In this document: piece after piece, positions 1 through 4,883 of the stretch
Numbering within the stretch: position 1 is the stretch's first letter
Layout: each line of letters begins with the position of its first letter
The notes under the pieces: model-generated
Told to the model about the DNA's origin: nothing
Database searches by the model: none
What the model saw: the letters and a program-made list of their open reading frames with translations, nothing else
Assembly (NCBI GenBank): GCA_934631055.1
Contig: CAKTXP010000149.1
Span: forward strand, 1-5,929
DNA from: an uncultured Clostridia bacterium
Lineage (GTDB): Bacteria > Bacillota > Clostridia > Christensenellales > Aristaeellaceae
Length of the DNA: 5,929 bases
Reading direction: 5' to 3'
Translations under genes and position numbers: made by a program

Positions 1-746
1 CCCATGTTGATCATCGGCTCGATGGTGAACATCATGCCCGGCGCCATGACCATTTCCTGCCCGCGCTTGGTTACATAGCTGACCCACGGCTCCTCATGGA
101 ACTCGATGCCCACGCCATGACCGCCGACATCGCGGACGACGCTGTAACCGTTCTTTTTCGCCAGATCATGGACGGCCTGTCCCATATCGCCCAGGTATCC
201 CCAGGGCTTGACCTGTTCCAGACCCGCTTTGACACATTCAAGTGTGACCTCGACGAGCTTTTTCTTTTCGGGCGTCGTCTCGCCGATGATGAACATGCGG
301 GAAGAGTCGGAATAGTAGCCCTTATAGATCGTCGAGCAATCGACGTTGATGATATCGCCGGTGCAGAGTACGTCGTCCTCGGAGGGGATGCCGTGGCAGA
401 CCTGATCGTTGATGGAGGTGCAGACGCTCTTGGGGAAGCCCTCGTAATGCAGGGGGGCGGGGATGCCGCCGCGGGCGACGGTTTGCTCGTAGACCCAGCG
501 GTCGATCTCTTCGGTGGTGATGCCGGCGCGGATATGCTCGGCAACATAGTCAAGCACGGCGACGTTGATCTTCGCGCTCTCGCGGATGCCCGCAATCTGC
601 GCTTCGTTCTTAATCATGTCATGGGTCGGAACGGTCGCGCCCATCCGGCGCATATCGTCGAGCTTTTCATCAAAGTTATAATGGCAGTTCTTGTATTTCT
701 TGCCGCTGCCGCACCAGCAGGGCGAGTTGCGGTCCAGTTTGTGCAT
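1..746 (-). CDS. map: Methionine aminopeptidase type I with N-terminal SEC-C motif (partial, C-terminus off window)
   Basis: This cytosolic metalloprotease removes the initiator methionine from nascent proteins. The first 248 codons are present. Residues 8-22 form a SEC-C zinc motif (C10-x-C12-x8-C21-H22), which in such forms is thought to aid ribosome association. The pita-bread catalytic domain begins near residue 44 (IKNEAQIAGIRESAKI). Visible active-site residues are H118 in VCHGIP, metal ligands D135 (INVDCS) and D146 (YYSDSSRMF), H210 (GGHGVGIEFHEEP) and E243 (FTIEPMI). The fifth ligand, a C-terminal Glu, should lie in the missing part, about 40 residues by comparison with the family. 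The ATG start (746-744) follows a minus-strand AAAAGGGGGC ribosome binding site at 762-753, about 6 nt upstream, and places the SEC-C motif directly at the N-terminus as usual. It is divergent from the SH3b gene. The family call is very secure. Confidence 0.97.
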   Translation of the reverse strand, partial: MHKLDRNSPCWCGSGKKYKNCHYNFDEKLDDMRRMGATVPTHDMIKNEAQIAGIRESAKINVAVLDYVAEHIRAGITTEEIDRWVYEQTVARGGIPAPLHYEGFPKSVCTSINDQVCHGIPSEDDVLCTGDIINVDCSTIYKGYYSDSSRMFIIGETTPEKKKLVEVTLECVKAGLEQVKPWGYLGDMGQAVHDLAKKNGYSVVRDVGGHGVGIEFHEEPWVSYVTKRGQEMVMAPGMMFTIEPMINM

Positions 747-792
747 GGGAAAGCCCCCTTTTGATAGATTGGATAGCGTTTTTTCAGCGTCT

Positions 793-801
793 ATTGTATC
801 A
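793..801 (-). promoter_or_regulatory. Extended -10 promoter for map
   Basis: Read on the minus strand, the sequence is TGATACAAT: an extended TGn followed by TACAAT (5 of 6 to TATAAT). At 17-bp spacing the -35 position (821-816) reads TTTTCT, a weak match, which fits an extended -10 promoter. Predicted initiation near 786 would give a leader of about 40 nt. Confidence 0.5.
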
Positions 802-891
802 CGTTCGGGCGCGGCAGAAAAGGGGAGAAATCAAAAGTTTGCAAAAACTAACATACAATTACTGAGCCAGCCGCTTTTCTCTTTGTATCGC

Positions 892-920
892 TGGTCAAAC
901 CTGCGGGGATGTGGTATACT
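892..920 (+). promoter_or_regulatory. Sigma-A type promoter upstream of the SH3b gene
   Basis: The -35 box TGGTCA (892-897, 4 of 6 to TTGACA) is separated by exactly 17 bp from TATACT (915-920, 5 of 6). TGG directly before the -10 supplies an extended TGn element. Initiation near 927 would give a leader of about 140 nt that runs through the ECF-type promoter downstream. Confidence 0.55.
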
Positions 921-1004
921 GAGACCGGCATAAGGGAAGGGCATGGAAAAAATCGAATGACGTCGGCAAACGGATCCATGAGTAAAAAATTTTTGGAAAA
1001 AAGT

Positions 1005-1031
1005 TGAAACAAGGATGCAGGCTCGTTCGTC
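1005..1031 (+). promoter_or_regulatory. Candidate ECF sigma factor promoter (TGAAAC-N17-CGTC)
   Basis: TGAAAC (1005-1010) is followed after 17 bp by CGTC (1028-1031). This is the pattern recognised by Bacillus subtilis envelope-stress ECF sigma factors of the SigM/SigX/SigW group, and an A-rich stretch precedes the -35 as is common there. Initiation near 1039 would leave a leader of about 30 nt before the GTG start at 1068. The downstream gene encodes a secreted wall-binding protein, which fits an envelope-stress regulon. No sigma factor gene is visible, so the assignment rests on motif match and context. Confidence 0.45.
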
Positions 1032-1067
1032 TTATATACACAGGACAAGAGGGTTGGTGAATCAAAA

Positions 1068-2312
1068 GTGAGGAAGAACACATTTGCAAGCGTACTGGCG
1101 GCGGTGCTGCTGCTGGTCATGCTGCCGGCGATGGCGCTGGCGGCGGATTTTGCCGTTGTGCGCGGCGGCAGGCTGAATCTGCGCGAATACGCCAGCAGCA
1201 CGAGCCGCAGTCTGGGCAAATACAACAGCGGCACATGGGTGACCATACAGGGGCAGAGCGTTTCCGGCTGGGTTCCCGTGCGCACGATGGACGGCAAGAG
1301 CGGCTACATGTCTGGCAATTACCTGACCTATGCGCAGAGCGGGAATCAGGGCGTCGTCCGCTATGCCAACGGCGGCTATGTCAATCTGCGTCAAGGCCCG
1401 TCGCTCAACTATCCGGTCGTCACCCGCGTGACCAGCGGAACGAACATCACGATTTTGGACGACTCCTACGAATGGAATTATGTCAGAGTCAATCTGTATG
1501 GCACGGCTTACATCGGTTACATGCACGATTCGTTCATCGACAAATCGACGACGACGGCGAGCGTCGTCACCAAGAACGGCGGCAAGGTCAACGTCCGCAC
1601 GGGTCCCGGCTCGAATTACGGAAGCGTCGGTTCGCTCCGCACGGGTACGCGTGTGACCATTCTGCTCAAGGGCAACGGCTGGGCGCAGATCACGGGCGGC
1701 GGGCTGACGGGCTTCATGGCGACCAGTTATCTGAGCAACGTCAGCTCCGGCAATTCAGGAAACAACGGCAATTCCGGCGGCACGGTCACGACCAAAACGG
1801 CTTACGTCAACAACCCGCGCAGCACGCAGATTCTGCATCTGCGCGAAACTCCGTCGCAGAGCGCGCGTTCCATCGGGCAGTATTACAACGGCACGCAGGT
1901 CAAGGTCGTATCCTACGGCGCGACGTGGTGCGAGGTCTATGTCGGCACGAAGCACGGCTACATGATGACGCGCTACCTGAGCTTTGACGGCAATTACATT
2001 CAGCCGAGCTACACGGCGACGCCGTACTATGTGTATGTCACGCCGACGCCTACGCCGCTGGTGCAGTATATCACGCCCGTTCCGCAGAACACGCCGGTTC
2101 CGCCTGCCGCGGGCAATTCCATTACGCTGGCGATCAGCGCAGGCAGCTCGAGCAGCATGGTCAATGTCTACAATGATTCGTCGCTGACCTCGCTGAAAGC
2201 GAGCTATGCGGCGGGCAAGCAGGCGACGATGCTTCAATACGGCAACAGCGTCTGCATGATCCTCGTTGACGGCGGCGTTGCATACGTTTCGACGTGGAAC
2301 GTGAATTACTAA
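1068..2312 (+). CDS. Secreted multi-SH3b-domain cell-wall-binding protein
   Basis: This 414-residue exported protein probably binds peptidoglycan. Residues 1-26 are a Sec signal peptide (basic RK, hydrophobic core, ALA-AD cleavage near 26/27). Bacterial SH3 modules follow at about 27-88, 95-158, 164-223 and 243-306, each with the pattern of a V-N/H-L/V-R strand (NLRE, NLRQGPS, NVRTGPGSNYGSVG, HLRETPS), a basic turn, a Trp or equivalent and a GYM/GFM end. A Gly/Ser/Asn linker (225-238) separates modules three and four. A Pro/Thr linker (about 315-348, TPTPTP) leads to a degenerate fifth module (about 350-414, VNVYNDSSLTSL). No catalytic domain, LPXTG signal or membrane anchor is present, so it is likely released or held by the SH3b modules. 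Translation starts at GTG 1068, preceded by GGTGA (1056-1060) 7 nt upstream; this start begins the signal peptide correctly. The binding target is inferred from the family. Confidence 0.88.
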   Translation: MRKNTFASVLAAVLLLVMLPAMALAADFAVVRGGRLNLREYASSTSRSLGKYNSGTWVTIQGQSVSGWVPVRTMDGKSGYMSGNYLTYAQSGNQGVVRYANGGYVNLRQGPSLNYPVVTRVTSGTNITILDDSYEWNYVRVNLYGTAYIGYMHDSFIDKSTTTASVVTKNGGKVNVRTGPGSNYGSVGSLRTGTRVTILLKGNGWAQITGGGLTGFMATSYLSNVSSGNSGNNGNSGGTVTTKTAYVNNPRSTQILHLRETPSQSARSIGQYYNGTQVKVVSYGATWCEVYVGTKHGYMMTRYLSFDGNYIQPSYTATPYYVYVTPTPTPLVQYITPVPQNTPVPPAAGNSITLAISAGSSSSMVNVYNDSSLTSLKASYAAGKQATMLQYGNSVCMILVDGGVAYVSTWNVNY

Positions 2313-2320
2313 GGGGAACG

Positions 2321-2396
2321 CTGGGGCTGCCGCCCCAGACCCTGCCTGAGGGACAAGTCCCTCAGACTCCCTTCTCCGCTTCGCGGCGGCTTTAAT
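2321..2396 (+). repeat. Left copy of the 76-bp hairpin repeat
   Basis: From outside inward it holds stem-loop 1 (CTGGGGC 2321-2327 with GCCCCAG 2332-2338), stem-loop 2 (CTGAGGGAC 2346-2354 with GTCCCTCAG 2357-2365), a small CCGC-TTC-GCGG hairpin (2376-2386) and a terminal TTTAAT. All three stems are perfect. Confidence 0.75.
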
Positions 2397-2408
2397 ATAC
2401 ATGGACAT

Positions 2409-2428
2409 ACGATGCGCATGCGCATCGT
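2409..2428. repeat. 20-bp perfect palindrome at the centre of the element
   Basis: ACGATGCGCATGCGCATCGT is its own reverse complement over 20 bases and sits exactly on the symmetry axis of the flanking inverted repeats. Confidence 0.9.
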
Positions 2429-2440
2429 TCGATAAAGACG

Positions 2441-2516
2441 ATTAAAACCGGCGCGAAGCGAAGAGGAAGGTCAAGGGAACTCAGTTCCCTTGTGGGGCTT
2501 GGGGCAACGCCCCAAT
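2441..2516 (-). repeat. Right, inverted copy of the 76-bp hairpin repeat
   Basis: The reverse complement aligns to the left copy without length change. It contains ATTAAAACC at the inner end, stem-loop 2 (CAAGGGAACT 2472-2481 with AGTTCCCTTG 2483-2492) and stem-loop 1 (TTGGGGC 2499-2505 with GCCCCAA 2509-2515). The innermost 20 bases match the left copy at 18 positions; the outer part differs mostly in ways that keep the stems paired. Confidence 0.72.
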
Positions 2517-2545
2517 CGTCTCCCCATCGTTTTCCCCCCGCTCAT

Positions 2546-2610
2546 AAAACAGCCATCTTTGCGCATACTGTTCCCGAGGAGGGATCGTATGAAGCGAAGA
2601 TGGCTGTTTT
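2546..2610 (+). promoter_or_regulatory. Long hairpin enclosing the RBS and start codon of the SpoIID-type gene
   Basis: AAAACAGCCATCTT (2546-2559) is perfectly complementary to AAGATGGCTGTTTT (2597-2610), and the stem continues inward through a T-G wobble and two G-C pairs. Further pairing is possible between CATAC (2564-2568) and GTATG (2587-2591, containing the ATG), and between TCCC (2572-2575) and GGGA (2581-2584, part of the AGGAGGG ribosome binding site). The right arm ends in TTTTT (2607-2611), giving an intrinsic-terminator look inside the first codons. In a transcript from upstream it could hide the start site or attenuate transcription. Function is inferred; the pairing is directly visible. 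Confidence 0.55.
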
Positions 2611-3599
2611 TGTGCTGCGCGGTCTGCCTGACGCTTGCCGGATGCGCGGCGAAAACGGGACGGGATAATGAACCGGCATTGCCCCTGCCGCAGAACACGT
2701 CTGCCGCGCAGGGCGAAGCGGATAAGAGCGCGGCACAGCTGATACCGGACAGGCTGCAAAAGGACGCGTCCGGCGTGCCGATGCTCAGCGTATATGACGT
2801 CAAGGCGGAAAAGCTGGAAACGCTGTCCGTAGAGGATTATCTGCCGGCAGTGCTGGCGGGCGAGATGGCGGGGGATTGGCCCCTTGAAGCGCTCAAGGCA
2901 CAGGCGATTCTGGCGCGAACCTTCGTTATGCAGTTCGTTTCGCAGAAAAAGTCGATGTACGACGGCGCGGATATTTCGACCGACATCAAGGAAGCACAGG
3001 CGTATGACGCATCCGGAATCAACGACCGCATCCGTCAGGCTGTCCGCGAGACGCGCGGCATGGTCATGAACGCGGGCGGCGAACTGCCTTATGCGTGGTT
3101 CCATGCGCATTCCGGCGGATTGACGGCGCGGGCAAAGGAAGGGCTCGACTACGAGAAGAGCGAGCCGGGCTACACCCAATGCGTCAAGGGCATGGAAAAC
3201 GATGAAGCGCCGAGCGAAGCCGCGCACTGGCAGGCAGTCTTTACGATGGACGAGGTGATCGCGGCGGCGAAGGACGCGGGCGCGAGCATCGACAAGGTGG
3301 AGAGCATTTCCGTTGGACAGCGCGGCGAATCCGGACGCGCGACGACGCTTTTAATCTCCGGAAAAGAGGTTTCCGCGCCCGCGTTCCGCATTGCCATCGG
3401 CTCGACGAAAATGCGCTCGTGCCTGCTGGAAAGCCTGAAGGTCGAGGATGGCAAGGTCAAGATGAGCGGCAAGGGATACGGGCATGGCGTGGGCATGAGC
3501 CAGTGGGGCGCGTATGCGATGGCGAAGGAAGGGAAGGACGCGAAGGAAATCGTCGAGCATTATTTTAAGAATGTGATGATCGCGAAGGCGTGGGATTAG
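2589..3599 (+). CDS. SpoIID/LytB-domain lipoprotein (probable peptidoglycan lytic enzyme)
   Basis: This 336-residue protein belongs to the SpoIID/LytB family. SpoIID itself is a lytic transglycosylase that acts on denuded glycan strands during engulfment of the forespore. Residues 1-19 form a lipoprotein signal (MKRRW, hydrophobic core, lipobox L16-A17-G18-C19), followed by a low-complexity linker to about residue 60. The family core begins VEDYLPAVLAGEM (81-93), where E92 matches the catalytic Glu of SpoIID, then WPLEALKAQAILARTF. Other signatures are HAHSGGLTA (172-180) and GYGHGVGMSQWGAYAM (296-311). The ATG at 2589 is chosen because AGGAGGG (2577-2583) lies 5 nt upstream and the signal peptide begins there; an in-frame TTG at 2490 would extend into the repeat. 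Length is close to B. subtilis SpoIID, but a lipid anchor replaces the usual membrane segment and no spoII-cluster genes are adjacent, so it may be a paralogue. Its 3' end overlaps the convergent LysR gene. Confidence 0.9.
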   Translation: MKRRWLFLCCAVCLTLAGCAAKTGRDNEPALPLPQNTSAAQGEADKSAAQLIPDRLQKDASGVPMLSVYDVKAEKLETLSVEDYLPAVLAGEMAGDWPLEALKAQAILARTFVMQFVSQKKSMYDGADISTDIKEAQAYDASGINDRIRQAVRETRGMVMNAGGELPYAWFHAHSGGLTARAKEGLDYEKSEPGYTQCVKGMENDEAPSEAAHWQAVFTMDEVIAAAKDAGASIDKVESISVGQRGESGRATTLLISGKEVSAPAFRIAIGSTKMRSCLLESLKVEDGKVKMSGKGYGHGVGMSQWGAYAMAKEGKDAKEIVEHYFKNVMIAKAWD

Positions 3600-4522
3600 C
3601 CTTGTCCCGCCATATTGAAGGGGACGCCGAGCTTGTCGCAGACGATGCGGACGAAATCTTCCATATACCGCGTGAGGTACATGCCCTTGCGGTAGCAGAG
3701 GAAGAAATGACGCTCATAGTCGTTATTCTTGATGGGGTGGCACTGGACGCGGTATTTCAGCTCCATCGAGTTGGCGACGTAGACGTGGGGGATGAGCATT
3801 ACGGCGTTGGCGCGCGCGGCAACGTGCTTGCCCGCTTCCATATTGGTGGTCTCCAGAATGACGTTGGGCTTGATATGGTAGCGCTCAAAAAGCCTGTCCT
3901 GAATGGTGCGGATGCTGTGTCCCTCGGTCATGCAGACAAAGCGCTCGCCCACGGCGTCGGAAATGTCGATGGGTTCGCCGTCCGCGTGCCGATGGGCAAA
4001 TTCCGTCGAGCGCGCCGCCATGAGGACGACCTGTTCGTTTTCGATGAGGACATAATTCAGGCGGTTGGGCTTCTCGGTCGTCGTAATCAGACCGAGGTCG
4101 CATTGCCCTTCGGATGTCAGGCGTTCAAGCGTGTCGCTGCCGTATTCAATGAGGTCGATTTTGACGAACGGATAGCGCTTGATAAACTCCGGAATGATAA
4201 GCGGGAGGAGCTGGATGCCGCGCTGGCTGGAAATGCCGACGCGCATGCGTCCATGCACCTCTTTTTTGGTTTCCGCAATTTCGGCGCGCAGGTTCCGGTC
4301 GATATCCAGCATCGCCTGCGCCGCTTCGACGTAGCGCTGACCGGCGAAGGTCAGGGAGATGGGATCGGTCGAGCGGTCGAATACCGCCGCGCCGAGATCC
4401 TGCTCGATGAGCTTGATCGTCTGGGAGAGGGCGGGCTGGGAGACAAAGAGCTTTTTGCTGGCGGCGGTAATGGAGCCTTCGCTCAGGACGGTCAGAACGT
4501 AGTTGATATGCTTGAAATTCAT
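3596..4522 (-). CDS. LysR-type transcriptional regulator
   Basis: This 308-residue cytosolic DNA-binding regulator has the usual LTTR length. The N-terminal winged helix-turn-helix covers about residues 3-60, with the core SITAASKKLFVSQPALSQTI and the following LIEQDLGAAVFDR. A linker helix (about 62-90) leads to the periplasmic-binding-protein-like effector domain (about 92-300), starting RMRVGISSQRG and including GHSIRTIQDRLF near 201-212. The ATG (4522-4520) follows a minus-strand GGAGG (4535-4531) 8 nt upstream. It is divergent from the TctC-type gene, the standard position for an LTTR controlling a transport or catabolic target, and a dyad overlaps its own -10, suggesting negative autoregulation. 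The stop TAA overlaps the stop of the convergent SpoIID-type gene. The effector cannot be read from sequence; a carboxylate is a guess from the neighbour. Confidence 0.95.
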   Translation of the reverse strand: MNFKHINYVLTVLSEGSITAASKKLFVSQPALSQTIKLIEQDLGAAVFDRSTDPISLTFAGQRYVEAAQAMLDIDRNLRAEIAETKKEVHGRMRVGISSQRGIQLLPLIIPEFIKRYPFVKIDLIEYGSDTLERLTSEGQCDLGLITTTEKPNRLNYVLIENEQVVLMAARSTEFAHRHADGEPIDISDAVGERFVCMTEGHSIRTIQDRLFERYHIKPNVILETTNMEAGKHVAARANAVMLIPHVYVANSMELKYRVQCHPIKNNDYERHFFLCYRKGMYLTRYMEDFVRIVCDKLGVPFNMAGQG

Positions 4523-4638
4523 GGGAGAAGCCTCCGTGGATTTATAATTGAGGAATCAAGGGGAAAAAAGCCCGGTTGTTTTTAGAAAATTCAAAAAATG
4601 TCAGGCGGAAACACGCCAAAAATCCAGATAAATCAAGG

Positions 4639-4667
4639 ATTATAAGCTGATGCTTATACAAATCATA
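4639..4667 (-). promoter_or_regulatory. Candidate promoter of the LysR gene
   Basis: On the minus strand 4644-4639 reads TATAAT, a perfect -10. The -35 position at 17-bp spacing (4667-4662) reads TATGAT, a poor match. Initiation near 4632 would give a leader of about 110 nt. Confidence 0.4.
4641..4658. promoter_or_regulatory. Candidate LysR operator dyad
   Basis: TATAAGC (4641-4647) and GCTTATA (4652-4658) form a perfect 7-4-7 inverted repeat in the divergent promoter region. LTTR sites are typically AT-rich dyads of this sort, although the half-site spacing is one base longer than the strict T-N11-A form. A further CTTATA at 4697-4702 repeats one half-site 44 bp downstream. The left arm overlaps the LysR -10, as expected for autorepression. 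Confidence 0.4.
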
Positions 4668-4679
4668 GAAAAAACGGTA

Positions 4680-4706
4680 TTTGCATTATGCGCTTTCTTA
4701 TATTAT
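4680..4706 (+). promoter_or_regulatory. Candidate promoter of the TctC-type gene
   Basis: TTTGCA (4680-4685, 4 of 6 to TTGACA) lies 15 bp before TATTAT (4701-4706, 5 of 6). The spacing is short, as is often true of activator-dependent promoters. The alternative TATATT (4699-4704) lacks a -35. Either would give a leader of about 170 nt. Confidence 0.3.
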
Positions 4707-4750
4707 CATGTTCATATCAAAAGTGCAAGAACTTCTGACGGAGCAATTGG

Positions 4751-4858
4751 GCAGATTTCCCTGAACGTTCGTCTGCGTTCCTGTACAGGATTCCCTAAGC
4801 GACGAAAAGAGGGTATCCCAAACAAAAGCGTAGCTTGAGCCGGAGAGGAAAACCGGCT
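4751..4858 (+). other. Leader of the TctC-type gene with several inverted repeats
   Basis: The untranslated stretch contains GCAGA (4751-4755) paired with TCTGC (4772-4776) around the palindrome GAACGTTC (4763-4770), the 12-bp perfect palindrome TCCTGTACAGGA (4779-4790), and the hairpin AGCCGG (4838-4843) with CCGGCT (4853-4858). The last hairpin ends 9 nt before the ribosome binding site. No known riboswitch consensus or T-box was recognised. Confidence 0.3.
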
Positions 4859-4883
4859 TGGGAAATAAAAGGAGGTAAAACCT

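Larger units (their letters stand above)
747..1067. other. Divergent intergenic region between map and the SH3b gene
   Basis: This 321-bp gap holds regulatory sequence for both flanking genes: an extended -10 for map on the minus strand (793-801), a sigma-A type promoter on the plus strand (892-920) and an ECF-type promoter match nearer the SH3b gene (1005-1031). Two tiny overlapping reading frames at 943-1007 lie in the longer leader; neither is supported as a gene. No tRNA, known riboswitch or terminator was recognised. Confidence 0.7.
2321..2516. repeat. Nested palindromic intergenic element (two inverted 76-bp repeats around a central palindrome)
   Basis: The element begins 8 nt after the SH3b stop codon and fills most of the intergenic gap. 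The left copy (2321-2396) and right copy (2441-2516) are inverted relatives, and the symmetry axis of the pair (2418.5) coincides exactly with that of a 20-bp perfect palindrome. Each copy contains a GGGGC/GCCCC hairpin, an AGGGA/TCCCT hairpin and a CGCTTCGCG-TTTAAT inner arm. No stem is followed by a clear T-run, so these do not look like simple terminators. The arrangement resembles REP/BIME-type or MITE-like non-coding elements; the class is inferred. Confidence 0.75.
4523..4883. other. Divergent regulatory region between the LysR and TctC-type genes
   Basis: This 361-bp gap is AT-rich from about 4540 to 4720 and holds back-to-back promoter candidates and a dyad. From about 4711 it becomes a leader for the TctC-type gene with several short inverted repeats. 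A 62-codon plus-strand frame (4650-4838) crosses it but lacks any recognisable protein features. Confidence 0.65.

Noticed and set aside
96..764. Plus-strand 222-codon open frame opposite map
   Set aside because: It is antisense to a clear methionine aminopeptidase, has a composition expected of a shadow frame and no ribosome binding site or family motifs.
921..1003. Riboswitch in the SH3b leader
   Set aside because: I compared it by eye with c-di-GMP and c-di-AMP riboswitch cores; only a stray GGCAAAC is shared and no supporting stems are visible.
2321..2365. Intrinsic terminator of the SH3b gene
   Set aside because: The stems are strong but neither is followed by a T-run, and both belong to the repeated element with an inverted copy nearby.
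2490..2588. TTG-initiated N-terminal extension of the SpoIID-type protein
   Set aside because: It would begin inside the hairpin repeat, lacks an RBS and would bury the lipoprotein signal peptide; ATG 2589 has AGGAGGG at ideal spacing.
3590..4585. Plus-strand 331-codon open frame opposite the LysR gene
   Set aside because: It mirrors the LysR coding frame in GC-rich DNA; the minus-strand protein has a full HTH and effector domain and a good RBS, and the plus-strand frame has neither.
4763..4770. SOS (LexA) box at GAACGTTC
   Set aside because: The Gram-positive LexA site needs GAAC-N4-GTTC; here the halves are directly abutted.
4650..4838. Small 62-codon frame in the LysR/TctC intergenic region
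   Set aside because: AAGGA lies 10 nt before its ATG, but the frame starts inside the dyad and upstream of the likely TctC promoter and has no protein-like features.
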